Assembly (NCBI GenBank): GCA_031260045.1
Contig: JAIRKO010000036.1
Coordinates: 22,144 to 86,143 of the forward strand
Length of the DNA: 64,000 nt
Direction: 5' to 3'
DNA from: Dysgonamonadaceae bacterium
GTDB taxonomy: Bacteria; Bacteroidota; Bacteroidia; Bacteroidales; Azobacteroidaceae
Below are positions 1-9,310 of this stretch, piece by piece. Numbering within the stretch: position 1 is the first letter of the stretch; every line of letters starts with the position of its first letter. The translations under genes were made by a program, and so were the position numbers. The notes beneath the pieces were generated by a model that saw only the letters and a program-made list of their open reading frames with translations, had not been told where the DNA came from and ran no database searches.

Positions 1-23
1 TTGCAACCGAAAATTACTATTTT

Positions 24-1481
24 ATGCTCTTTAATTCAATCGAGTTTATCATCTTTTTGCCGGTTGTGTTTCTACTCTACTGGTTTGTATTCAAAAAAAC
101 GAGTTGGCAAAATATATGTATCGTCGTTGCAAGCTATGTGTTTTACGGCTGGTGGGACAGGCGTTTCCTGCTCCTAATCGCTCTCACTACCCTTTGCAGT
201 TACCTGAGCGGAATCGGCATTGAGCGACACGAAGGAAACCGAAGACTGCAAAAGGCAATCAGCGCCCTAAATATCATACTGAACCTGTCGATACTTTGCT
301 GTTTCAAATATTTCAACTTCTTTTCCGAAAACCTTGCGCTGCTGTTCAAAACATTCGGATACGAATTGGACGGATTCACGCTAACCATCCTCCTTCCGGT
401 AGGCATCAGTTTTTATACCTTTCAGGCGTTGAGTTATACCATCGACGTTTATCGGCGCAAGCTGAAGGCGACGCACGACCCGGCAGCCTTTTTCGCGTTC
501 ATCGGTTTTTTCCCTCAATTAGTGGCAGGTCCCATTGAGCGAGCAACCAATCTCCTGCCCCAATTTTCGCGCCCCAGAACGTTCAACTACGGCAAGGCGG
601 TCGACGGGATGCGTCAAATGCTGTGGGGCTTCTTCAAAAAGGTAGTGGTCGCCGACAACTGCGCCATTTTTGCCAATGGAATTTTTGAGAATTACGACGC
701 CATGAGCGGCAGTGCATTATTCATGGGCGCATTCTTTTTCACAATCCAAATCTACGGCGATTTTTCGGGCTATTCGGACATTGCCATGGGATGCGCCCGA
801 CTGTTCGGCGTCGACCTGATGCGCAACTTCAGCTGCCCCTATTTCTCCCGCGATATTGCCGAGTTCTGGCGGCGGTGGCACATTTCGCTGACAACTTGGT
901 TTCGCGATTACGTGTATATTCCACTGGGCGGAAGCCGCAAAGGTCGATGGAAAAGCCTTCGGAATACGATGGTTATCTTTCTGGTAAGCGGTTTTTGGCA
1001 CGGCGCGAACCTGACATTTATTGTTTGGGGAATTTACCATGCCCTGCTGTTCATCCCGCTATTGCTGTCGGGGCGAAACCGGAAATACCGCGACACGGCG
1101 GCGGCAGGACGTTTATTCCCCCATTTCAAAGAGTTGCTGCAAATGACGCTCGTTTTCGGGTTGACGCTCGTCGGATGGATTGTTTTCCGTGCGGAAAGTA
1201 TCGGTCAGGCAACCGGTTATCTGAAAGGAATGTGCAGCCGGTCGCTGTTCACCGTTCCGGTAATGCCGGGCATCGGGATTACAAGAACGCTTGCCGCAAC
1301 GACTTTCTTCTTCATTTTCGTTCTGTTTATCGCGGAGTGGCATCACCGCGAAAAAGCGCACGGCTTGGATATAAACCTCCGGCGGCAACCGCTGCGATAT
1401 GCCGTATACCTTGCCGTGCTGCTGGCGATTTTCCTATTTAAAGCAACCGAACCGGCGGCTTTCGTTTATTTCCAGTTTTAA
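24..1481 (+). CDS. MBOAT family O-acyltransferase (AlgI-like)
   Basis: Multi-TM protein with MBOAT signatures (GISFYTFQALSYTIDVYRRK, FFPQLVAGPIERATNLLPQF, FWRRWHISLTTWFRDYVYIPLGGSRKG, SGFWHGANLTFIVWG). Confidence 0.93.
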   Translation: MLFNSIEFIIFLPVVFLLYWFVFKKTSWQNICIVVASYVFYGWWDRRFLLLIALTTLCSYLSGIGIERHEGNRRLQKAISALNIILNLSILCCFKYFNFFSENLALLFKTFGYELDGFTLTILLPVGISFYTFQALSYTIDVYRRKLKATHDPAAFFAFIGFFPQLVAGPIERATNLLPQFSRPRTFNYGKAVDGMRQMLWGFFKKVVVADNCAIFANGIFENYDAMSGSALFMGAFFFTIQIYGDFSGYSDIAMGCARLFGVDLMRNFSCPYFSRDIAEFWRRWHISLTTWFRDYVYIPLGGSRKGRWKSLRNTMVIFLVSGFWHGANLTFIVWGIYHALLFIPLLLSGRNRKYRDTAAAGRLFPHFKELLQMTLVFGLTLVGWIVFRAESIGQATGYLKGMCSRSLFTVPVMPGIGITRTLAATTFFFIFVLFIAEWHHREKAHGLDINLRRQPLRYAVYLAVLLAIFLFKATEPAAFVYFQF

Positions 1482-1493
1482 TACTTCCATCGG

Positions 1494-2417
1494 ATGAAAC
1501 ATTTTTTCAAAAAACTAAGTTTGCTCAGCCTTTTATTCGTCGTCATCGTTCTATTTCTTACATTATTACTTTCCGTTTCGCTCCAGAGTAAAAAGGATGA
1601 TTCTTTCATGGCGTTTTTCGTAAAACAGGAAATGCTTGCCAACAAGCATCGTCAAAAAACGCCTGCCGTTATTTTACTCGGCGGATCGAATGTCGCGTAT
1701 GGATTTAACAGCGAAATGTTGCGGGATTCATTGGATATGCCTGCTATTAATGCGGCGGTAAGCCGCGGATTAGGACTCAAATTTATGATGGATCATACTT
1801 CAAAATATCTTACGAAAGGCGATATTTTGGTTATTGCTCCCGAATATCACCATTTTTTTGGAGACTGCGCTTATGGAGAAGCTTTGCTTGCCAATTTATT
1901 TTATATAGACCCGTCTATAAGCGAAGATTTTAATATAAAACAGATAAAAGCGCTTATAATCGACACAAAAAATCTTCTTCGAGATTATCTTACATCATTT
2001 TTGGGATTACAAAGTAAAAACTTCACATTCAAAGTATCCGATTACAACCGGTACGGGGATATGGCGGCGCACTGGACGATGCCGCCCCGTCCGTATAGCC
2101 ATGCCTCTTCAACGGATTTCCAAGCGATAAACAAGAACTTTCTGGATTATTACGAAAACGCAGTTAAATCATTACGAAACAAAGGCGTGAAAGTCGTCAT
2201 TATCCCGCCCTCATTCGCCGAAACCTCTTACAGTAACGTAGAAGAAAAATTGCTACCCCTCTTTTCCGAGTTTGCAAGGCGGGATTTGGACTTTGCCATT
2301 CCCCCGCAGGAATTTGCGTATCCCGATTCCCTGTTTTTCGATACGCATTATCATTTGGGATATGCAGGGATTGTGCTGCGCACAAACAGGCTGATAAACC
2401 TGATGCGGGCGCGGTGA
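1494..2417 (+). CDS. SGNH-like/DltD-like secreted or membrane-anchored protein, partner of MBOAT
   Basis: N-terminal TM, ILLGGSNVAYGFNSEML motif, immediately follows MBOAT gene. Confidence 0.6.
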   Translation: MKHFFKKLSLLSLLFVVIVLFLTLLLSVSLQSKKDDSFMAFFVKQEMLANKHRQKTPAVILLGGSNVAYGFNSEMLRDSLDMPAINAAVSRGLGLKFMMDHTSKYLTKGDILVIAPEYHHFFGDCAYGEALLANLFYIDPSISEDFNIKQIKALIIDTKNLLRDYLTSFLGLQSKNFTFKVSDYNRYGDMAAHWTMPPRPYSHASSTDFQAINKNFLDYYENAVKSLRNKGVKVVIIPPSFAETSYSNVEEKLLPLFSEFARRDLDFAIPPQEFAYPDSLFFDTHYHLGYAGIVLRTNRLINLMRAR

Positions 2418-2547
2418 GATCGCAACGCCGGCGATTTCAAAATGCCTTTCCCCCGCCTCCCCCGATTGATTTGGCAACTTACCGGAAAAACGCTACTTTT
2501 GCAAAGTAATTGAAGATAAAAGTAAAACTTCATAAACTAAAAATCTC

Positions 2548-4674
2548 ATGCAAAACATTTTTTACCGCTTAATTTCACAGTCCCTCGCGATTTCCGAAAA
2601 ACAAGTTACAAGAACCGTCGAACTGCTGGACGACGGCGCAACCATCCCCTTCATCAGCCGCTACCGGAAAGAGGCGACCGGCGGATTAGACGAGGTGAAA
2701 ATCGGCGAAATCAAACAACTGTACGACAAATACCTTGAACTAAGCCGGCGAAAAGAAACCATCCTCAACGCCATCGACGAACAGGGAAAGTTAACGCCCG
2801 AACTGAAATCACGCATCGAAAACTCTTGGGACGCCACCGAACTGGAAGATATTTACCTGCCCTATAAACCCAAAAAACAAACCAGAGCGGAAATCGCCCG
2901 TAAAAAAGGGCTGGAATCGTTAGCCAAAATCCTGATGGCGCAACATGAACCCGATGTTTACGCGAAAGCAAATTCATTTATAAACGAAGAAGTAAAAGAT
3001 GCCGACGAGGCGCTGCAAGGCGCGCGCGACATCATCGCCGAATGGGTCAGCGAAAACGAAGCCGCCCGCAATTCCCTGCGAAATATTTTCCGTCGCGAAG
3101 CGGTTATTTCCGCCAAACTCATCAAAGGAAAAGAGGAAGAAGGCGCAAAATACCGGGATTATTTCGATTTCAGCGAGCCGCTTGCCAAATGTTCGTCTCA
3201 CCGCCTGTTGGCTATGCGGCGCGGCGAAGCGGAAGGCATACTCCGCGTAAGTATTTCGCCCGACGACGAAAACAGCCTCGAAACCTTGAACCGCCGCTTT
3301 GTGAAAGGAACAAACGCCGCATCGGAACAGGTTGAAATCGCCGCGAAAGACGGCTACAAACGGCTACTGAAACCCTCGATTGAAACGGAATTTGCCGCCC
3401 TGTCGAAAGAAAAAGCCGATACGCAGGCAATCAAAGTGTTCGCCGAAAACCTGAAACAACTGCTGCTGTCGCCGCCTTTGGGACAGAAACGGGTGATGGG
3501 CGTCGACCCCGGATTTCGCACCGGTTGCAAACTTGTGTGCTTGGACGCGCAGGGAAACCTCCTGCACAACGAAACCATCTATCCGCATCCGCCGCAAAGA
3601 GAGCGTTCCGACGCGCGCGCCAAGCTGATAGCCCTCGTAAATGCCTATGCCATTGATGCGATTGCGGTCGGAAACGGGACTGCCGGACGGGAAACGGAGG
3701 AACTCATTTCCAATATTCCTTTCGACCGGGAAATACAGGTTTTCGCGGTCAGCGAAGACGGAGCGTCGATTTATTCGGCTTCGGGGACTGCGCGGGAAGA
3801 ATTTCCGGATTTCGATGTAACGGTGCGCGGTGCGATCAGCATCGGTCGGCGTTTGATGGATCCTTTGGCGGAGTTGGTAAAAATCGACCCGAAATCCATT
3901 GGGGTAGGGCAGTATCAGCACGATGTGAATCAGGCGGCGTTGAAAAATTCGCTGGATCAAACGGTGGAAAACTGCGTAAACAAGGTGGGCGTGAACCTGA
4001 ACACGGCAAGCAAACATTTGCTGACTTACGTTTCGGGTTTGGGACCTTCGTTGGCGCAGCATATCGTGGATTATCGCACGAAAAACGGCGCGTTCAAATC
4101 GCGCCGTGAACTGTTGAAGGTGCCGCGTTTGGGCGAAAAAGCGTTTGAGCAGGCGGCGGGTTTTTTGCGGATTACCGATGCGGAAAATCCGTTGGACAAT
4201 TCTGCCGTTCACCCCGAAAGTTATCCGATTGTGGAAACGATGGCAAAAGATTTGGATTGCAAGGTCGCGGATTTAATTCGCGAAAAAGCGTTGCGGAGCA
4301 AAATAAAACCGGAGCGGTATGTTACGGAAAAAACCGGTATGCCGACCCTTTTGGACATCATGGAGGAGTTGGACAAGCCGGGACGCGACCCGAGGGAAAC
4401 CATCCAAGCGTTTGAATTCGACCCGAATGTGCGAACGATTGAGGATTTGCGGGAAGGACAGGTGTTGCCGGGCATTATCAGCAACATCACCAATTTCGGT
4501 TGTTTTGTGGACGTCGGCGTCAAAGAAAAGGGGCTGGTGCATGTTTCCGAGATGGCAAACCGCTATGTTTCCGACCCAAGCGCGGTTGTGTCGCTGCATC
4601 AACAGGTCAGGGTGAAGGTGTTGGGGGTTGATTTGGAGCGGAAACGGATACAGTTGAGTTTGAAAATCAATTAA
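2548..4674 (+). CDS. tex: Tex family RNA-binding transcription accessory protein
   Basis: Full-length Tex: N-terminal FISRYRKEATGGLDE, YqgF-like GVDPGFRTGCK, HhH region, C-terminal S1 domain. Confidence 0.95.
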   Translation: MQNIFYRLISQSLAISEKQVTRTVELLDDGATIPFISRYRKEATGGLDEVKIGEIKQLYDKYLELSRRKETILNAIDEQGKLTPELKSRIENSWDATELEDIYLPYKPKKQTRAEIARKKGLESLAKILMAQHEPDVYAKANSFINEEVKDADEALQGARDIIAEWVSENEAARNSLRNIFRREAVISAKLIKGKEEEGAKYRDYFDFSEPLAKCSSHRLLAMRRGEAEGILRVSISPDDENSLETLNRRFVKGTNAASEQVEIAAKDGYKRLLKPSIETEFAALSKEKADTQAIKVFAENLKQLLLSPPLGQKRVMGVDPGFRTGCKLVCLDAQGNLLHNETIYPHPPQRERSDARAKLIALVNAYAIDAIAVGNGTAGRETEELISNIPFDREIQVFAVSEDGASIYSASGTAREEFPDFDVTVRGAISIGRRLMDPLAELVKIDPKSIGVGQYQHDVNQAALKNSLDQTVENCVNKVGVNLNTASKHLLTYVSGLGPSLAQHIVDYRTKNGAFKSRRELLKVPRLGEKAFEQAAGFLRITDAENPLDNSAVHPESYPIVETMAKDLDCKVADLIREKALRSKIKPERYVTEKTGMPTLLDIMEELDKPGRDPRETIQAFEFDPNVRTIEDLREGQVLPGIISNITNFGCFVDVGVKEKGLVHVSEMANRYVSDPSAVVSLHQQVRVKVLGVDLERKRIQLSLKIN

Positions 4675-5121
4675 GAATTAAGAGAAAGGATTCATAGCCA
4701 TCTTTATATAATATATTTTATGTATTATTTCTGTGATTGATATTTACTGCATCTCAAAAACACATGCTCCGTGATAAAATTTCTATACACTCACCTTTTA
4801 ACGTTTCCCCAAGCACTATAATGAAAATGTACGCTATAAATGACAATATCCCTATCCCTATTGTCAAGAAAATAATCTTGTATATCCTCGCTCCAAATAT
4901 CAAGGACAACAATAAGATTATTATCGTTATTCCTATGCCTTGTATTATAAGTTTATCTACTTCTTCACTCCCTTGTCCCGGCGCATAATTCCATGTTGCA
5001 TATATCACCGAAAACAGCACGCCTGCTACAAGCACAACCACCGCACATAAAATTTTTCCTAACATCCCCTCCTAATTTTAATTGTTCCGACTAATTGTTC
5101 CTTCTCTTAATTCTTAATTGA
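4667..5121. mobile_element. Putative small element bounded by perfect 20-bp inverted repeat TCAATTAAGAATTAAGAGAA
   Basis: 4667-4686 is the exact reverse complement of 5102-5121; 18-bp core shared with the repeat flanking the four-helix-bundle gene at 39.06-39.46 kb. Confidence 0.5.
4754..5065 (-). CDS. Small multi-TM hypothetical membrane protein
   Basis: 103-aa ORF with about three hydrophobic segments. Confidence 0.55.
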   Translation of the reverse strand: MLGKILCAVVVLVAGVLFSVIYATWNYAPGQGSEEVDKLIIQGIGITIIILLLSLIFGARIYKIIFLTIGIGILSFIAYIFIIVLGETLKGECIEILSRSMCF

Positions 5122-5129
5122 CTTCCTTC

Positions 5130-6068
5130 TCACCGCGCAATAATAAACGTAACCGTCTTATTACCCCGATAAGCCCCTTTCCCGCGAATCGTGCATTCGG
5201 CGTTACCCACTTCAATATTGTGCTTATAGGTAACGTCATAATCTTTACCGAGTACCAGCCGGACGGTTTCGCCTTTGTTGGTTACATAAAGCACGTCGAC
5301 GGGAGGCGTAACGGGACGACCGGTGTACTGCTGCTGCTGGATGGGCGCAGGTTCTGCGTTGACGATGTCGATTTTCGTATGATGGTGGTCATGCTCTTTG
5401 AAATACTCAATCGTCATGTTCAGTTGTTTGATAAATTCGCTGCAATCCGGTTCGCCGCCGATAAGCGCATGAGCGTTGATGAACGCGGCGATGCTGCGAT
5501 AAACAATATCAATCTCTTTGCGAATGTTGCTCATCTTTTCAGCGGGTTTTGCGCTCCATTCGGCGTTGCGCTGGTCGAAAAGGTTGTCAAATTCGGCTTG
5601 CGCGGCGACAAGTTCGGTAATCCAGCCGTCGAGTTTGAGCAAAGTAAGCTGCGCGGTATAATTGGCTTGCAGGTCGGCGGTCAGCGCTTTAATGGCGGCA
5701 GATTCTTCCTCATAAGATTTCTTTTCTATCAAGCCGCGAAAATCTTTGAGCCGATTTTCGACGGTATGCGCCGCCGCAACTTTGTCGGGGTCGTAATGAT
5801 ACAGAAAAGCGTCGATGGCGGTGGAAAAACCGACAATGGCGCGGTCGCGGCGATTGTCGGCTTCGGCAATCTGTTCGGTGAATTGGCTCGTTTTGGCGGA
5901 GTCGACCATCGAGCCTTCCTTGTCAAACAGGCTCATCAGTTGGGGGTACATTTGGCTGACAAGATCGGCTACGTTTGTGTATTTTGTAAATAATTCTTTC
6001 AGCCTGAAATAAAATTGGTAGTGCGCTTCGTTGCGCAGGTGCGTAAGACGAATGGAATTAATTTTCAT
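5130..6068 (-). CDS. DUF6261-like hypothetical protein
   Basis: 312-aa ORF starting MKINSIRLTHLRNEAHYQFYFRLKELF, resembling the DUF6261 family of Bacteroidota. Confidence 0.7.
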   Translation of the reverse strand: MKINSIRLTHLRNEAHYQFYFRLKELFTKYTNVADLVSQMYPQLMSLFDKEGSMVDSAKTSQFTEQIAEADNRRDRAIVGFSTAIDAFLYHYDPDKVAAAHTVENRLKDFRGLIEKKSYEEESAAIKALTADLQANYTAQLTLLKLDGWITELVAAQAEFDNLFDQRNAEWSAKPAEKMSNIRKEIDIVYRSIAAFINAHALIGGEPDCSEFIKQLNMTIEYFKEHDHHHTKIDIVNAEPAPIQQQQYTGRPVTPPVDVLYVTNKGETVRLVLGKDYDVTYKHNIEVGNAECTIRGKGAYRGNKTVTFIIAR

Positions 6069-6112
6069 TTTTTTTGATATTTAAATTTATTGTAAAAATA
6101 TTATAAAATGCT

Positions 6113-6363
6113 TTTCGACACGTGTCGAAAGTCTCCCGCAGTCGTCGGGGCGTTTTTGACAGTTGTCGAAAGTCTCCCGCAGCCGTCGGGGCGTTTTTGA
6201 CAGCCGTCGAAAGCTTCCCGAAGCCGTCGGGGCGTTTTTGACAGCCGTCGAAAGTTTCCCGAAGCCGTCGGGACGTTTTTGACAGCCGTCGAAATATCCC
6301 GAATACGTCAGGGACGTTTTCGACAACTGTCAAAAACGTCCCCGTTACGTTCGCCGACAGTTT
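6113..6363. repeat. Tandem array, 6 units of 41 bp, each made of two ~20.5-bp half-units with dyads
   Basis: The same base of the (T/C)GACA motif recurs at 6117, 6158, 6199, 6240, 6281 and 6322-minus-1 (41-bp spacing); unit TTGACAGCCGTCGAAAGYTTCCCGAAGCCGTCGGGGCGTTT. Confidence 0.92.
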
Positions 6364-6370
6364 TCAAGTT

Positions 6371-6733
6371 TTATTCGTTAGGAAGTTCCTGCCCCCCGCT
6401 TCCCCCGCTCGGAACAGCCGTCCCGAAAGGCGCAGTCGCATTAGGATTGGTCGTGTTTTCCTGAATATTCATCATTTCGTCTTTGAGGGAATCGCCACTC
6501 GCATTCGACCTGCGGGCGACCGAAATCGAAGCGAATATACTCAACACGACAATCGAAATGGCTAATGTTGCGGTTGCTTTTTCAAGGAAATCGGTCGTTC
6601 TGCGAACGCCCATGATCTGGTTTGAAGAGGAAAAACCCGCCGCCAAACCGCCACCTTTGGAATTTTGGATAACTACGAAAAATATCAACGCCATCGAAAG
6701 AATAACAATCAAGATAGTAATAAAGGTGTACAT
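6371..6733 (-). CDS. secG: Preprotein translocase subunit SecG
   Basis: MYTFITILIVILSMALIFFVVIQNSKGGGLAAGFSSSNQIMGVRRTTDFLEKAT. Confidence 0.93.
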   Translation of the reverse strand: MYTFITILIVILSMALIFFVVIQNSKGGGLAAGFSSSNQIMGVRRTTDFLEKATATLAISIVVLSIFASISVARRSNASGDSLKDEMMNIQENTTNPNATAPFGTAVPSGGSGGQELPNE

Positions 6734-6746
6734 TTTTTATTCCGTT

Positions 6747-7448
6747 TTATTGTTTATATATAGTCAAATCCTCTAACATCTGGATTCGGTCTGCAAAGTA
6801 ACTAAATTTTTCCGGATAACGCAAAACTATTTTCCGGATAATATCCAGCGCTTTTTCGTATTTCCGCTGTTTAATGAAAATTTTCGCCATCGTTTCGGTA
6901 GCGAAATCCTCGTCGTCTAATTGTTCCGGCTCATCGACAGGCTCGTCGACAAGTTCGTTGGGGTCCACCCATTCGATTTTTATCGACGAGATGTCTTTTT
7001 CCAAAAAATCATCAATCGCGTTCTGAAATTGCGTGGGCTTGGTTTCTTCTCTGTTTTCCGAAAGAAAACTCTTGACATAATCGACAGAAACGGCGGGAGC
7101 ATCCTGCAATTTTTTCGGCATTTCGCCCTGTTTGGCCAGGAAAGCATCGATCCTCTTGAAGAAGAAATCGGCGTTTTTGGGTGTTTCCTTCCGCAGGGCT
7201 TCAAGCTTGGCTGCGTCGAAAAACCGGCTTTCGATCCAAAAGAACAGTTGTTTCCGGTCGTTCAGGTAAGCCGCCGTCTTTTGCAATTCGCTGGAGAAAC
7301 GCTCGTCTTTCCGGTGAAAAAGAGTCATCGCGTAAAGTAAGTGCGCCAACTGGAAATAAGGATATTTCCGAATAATTTTCGACAAATGGGACAGCGTTCT
7401 TTTTTCATACTTCGCCTTGCCCTGCATCAATTTGATTATTTTTTCCAT
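6747..7448 (-). CDS. Hypothetical TPR-like protein between lptE and secG
   Basis: C-terminal TETMAKIFIKQRKYEKALDIIRKIVLRYPEK; position in a familiar Bacteroidales block. Confidence 0.7.
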   Translation of the reverse strand: MEKIIKLMQGKAKYEKRTLSHLSKIIRKYPYFQLAHLLYAMTLFHRKDERFSSELQKTAAYLNDRKQLFFWIESRFFDAAKLEALRKETPKNADFFFKRIDAFLAKQGEMPKKLQDAPAVSVDYVKSFLSENREETKPTQFQNAIDDFLEKDISSIKIEWVDPNELVDEPVDEPEQLDDEDFATETMAKIFIKQRKYEKALDIIRKIVLRYPEKFSYFADRIQMLEDLTIYKQ

Positions 7449-7463
7449 AACATATGTTTGAAT

Positions 7464-7976
7464 TTACCAGTTTGCAACCGTTGCATTATAAATCATATCC
7501 ACTATTTCGTTCACCATTTCTTCGACCAACTGGCTTTCTACCGATTCCAGCGGGATGTTTCCGTCAAACTCCCTGAACGCCGAAAACGTTTGATCCAGGT
7601 CTTTATTTGCCTCTTTATTGTTGATATAATGAACGCGGATCGACACCGTCAAGCGGGTTTTTGAAGCGTAATCGTCTGCTTTCACAGCCTGTCCGGTCAG
7701 TTGGTAGCCGGTGATTTCCCCCTCTATTTCGATGTCGGCGTCGTTGGTGGTTTCTTTCAGGCGGGTTTGTTCGATAAATCGTTTTCTCAGCGCCAAATCG
7801 AACACTTGGGTCATCAGCGGATAATTCGGCGTTCGGTTGGGAAATTCTGCAATGCGCACGGTTTTCGTCATGTCGTAATTAATGCTTCCCCCTTCGAGTT
7901 TGTAGGAAACCGAACAGGCGGCGAAAATGATTTCCGCTGCAATGATGCTCCATATGTAATATAAATATGTTCGCAT
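7464..7976 (-). CDS. lptE: LptE-like LPS-assembly lipoprotein
   Basis: CSVSYKLEGGSINYDMTKTVRIAEFPNRTPNYPLMTQVFDLALRKRF; next to sigma-54 regulator. Confidence 0.85.
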   Translation of the reverse strand: MRTYLYYIWSIIAAEIIFAACSVSYKLEGGSINYDMTKTVRIAEFPNRTPNYPLMTQVFDLALRKRFIEQTRLKETTNDADIEIEGEITGYQLTGQAVKADDYASKTRLTVSIRVHYINNKEANKDLDQTFSAFREFDGNIPLESVESQLVEEMVNEIVDMIYNATVANW

Positions 7977-7992
7977 ATTATTTTAATAATGA

Positions 7993-9204
7993 TTAATCAC
8001 TAATTTCATACTCCTTAATCTTCCTATACAAAGTCCGCTCCGAAATCTTCAACTCCAAAGCAGCGTCTTTCCGTTTCCCCTTGTTGCGTTCCAAAGCCTT
8101 TTTAATCATCTCCCGTTCAACCTCATTGAGCGACAAGGATTCATCGACATCTTTCATTTCCACATATTCGGCGATGTCGGAGACAGGCTCTTCGTCAATA
8201 AAATCTTTCAATTCCCGTGCGTTGGAATGCCGGAAAATGGGATGGGAAAAGTTTGTCGGCACTTGCGACTTGATTTTACCCATCGCCGGCACTAATTTCT
8301 TCAATTCGTTAATATCTCGCCGCATGTCGAACAGGATTTGATAGAGTATATCCCGTTCGCTGCTGAAGGTATGCCGTTCGTAATCGGCGGAGTTCATCAA
8401 AACCGGCAGGTGGTCTGTTTCGGGAAATTCCAGATAGGTTTGCAAGACCTCCGCCGAAATTTCCCGCGCCGGTTCGATAATGGACATCCGCTCGACGATG
8501 TTCTTCAACTCGCGGATGTTGCCTGGCCAATGGTATTTAAACAGCAGCGGGTGGGCGTCGTCGGTCAGGAACACGGCCGGCATTTTGTATTTCTCGGCAA
8601 AATCGCTCGCAAATTTTCTGAACAATAGGGGAATGTCGTCCTGCCGGTCGCGCAGGGGCGGGATGTTGAGCGGCACGGTATTCAAACGGTAATACAAATC
8701 TTCCCTGAATTTCCCGTTGCGTATGGCTTTCTGCAAATCCAGATTGGTGGCGGCGATAATGCGCACATTCGTTTTCTGCACGCTGGAGGAACCCACTTTG
8801 AGAAACTCGCCGTATTCCAGCACCCGCAACAGGCGCGCCTGCGTGGCAAGCGGCAATTCGCCGACTTCGTCCAAAAATATCGTTCCGTTGTCGGCGACTT
8901 CAAAATAACCTTTCCGGTCGGACAAAGCGCCGGTAAACGATCCCTTTTCGTGTCCGAAAAGTTCCGAATCAATTGTCCCTTCGGGGATGGCGCCGCAATT
9001 AACCGCAATGTAAGCGCCGTGTTTCCGGATGCTGTTTTGATGGATAATGCGGGGGAAAGCCTCTTTTCCCACGCCGCTTTCGCCCATAATCAATACCGAA
9101 AGGTCGGTGGGGGCAATCAAAACGGCTTTTTCGATTTCTCGGTTGAGTAGGGGGCTGTTGCCTGTGATTCCGAAGCGTTGTCTTATTTGATGAAGATCAA
9201 TCAT
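7993..9204 (-). CDS. Sigma-54-interacting AAA+ transcriptional regulator with Fis-type HTH, no receiver domain
   Basis: GESGVGKEAFPRIIH, GSFTGA, GTIFLDEVGELPLATQARLLRVLE, HWPGNIRELKN, C-terminal HTH. Confidence 0.92.
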   Translation of the reverse strand: MIDLHQIRQRFGITGNSPLLNREIEKAVLIAPTDLSVLIMGESGVGKEAFPRIIHQNSIRKHGAYIAVNCGAIPEGTIDSELFGHEKGSFTGALSDRKGYFEVADNGTIFLDEVGELPLATQARLLRVLEYGEFLKVGSSSVQKTNVRIIAATNLDLQKAIRNGKFREDLYYRLNTVPLNIPPLRDRQDDIPLLFRKFASDFAEKYKMPAVFLTDDAHPLLFKYHWPGNIRELKNIVERMSIIEPAREISAEVLQTYLEFPETDHLPVLMNSADYERHTFSSERDILYQILFDMRRDINELKKLVPAMGKIKSQVPTNFSHPIFRHSNARELKDFIDEEPVSDIAEYVEMKDVDESLSLNEVEREMIKKALERNKGKRKDAALELKISERTLYRKIKEYEISD

Positions 9205-9225
9205 GTTTCAATTAATGGTTAAGAG

Positions 9226-9310
9226 TTAGTGAAACATCGCAGTTGTCATTGCGAACTGCGAAGCGGTGGGGTCAAAAGCCCCGTCATCCTGTGCCGCGCA
9301 CGTCATTCTC
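9226..9310. repeat. REP/BIME-like repeat fragment
   Basis: gtcattgcgaactgcgaagcggtgg, matches the recurring GTCATTGCGAACCGCGAAGCGGTG family. Confidence 0.6.

Noticed and set aside
5118-5993. 291-aa plus-strand ORF opposite the DUF6261-like gene (and similar long antisense ORFs at 10273-11607, 27063-28163, 22890-23789)
   Set aside because: Antisense shadow ORFs of well-recognised genes; composition is atypical and no family is recognisable.
6058-6333. 91-aa and 79-aa reverse ORFs over the 41-bp array
   Set aside because: Both are by-products of the tandem array; 41 bp is not a multiple of 3 and two frames are equally open, so they are not reported as CDS.
6113-6363. CRISPR array
   Set aside because: Units are contiguous and lack constant repeat plus unique spacer structure; no cas genes nearby. 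The same applies to the other arrays.
7993-9204. Sigma-54 activator lacking a receiver domain as unusual
   Set aside because: Receiver-less AAA+ activators next to lptE-secG are a familiar Bacteroidales arrangement.
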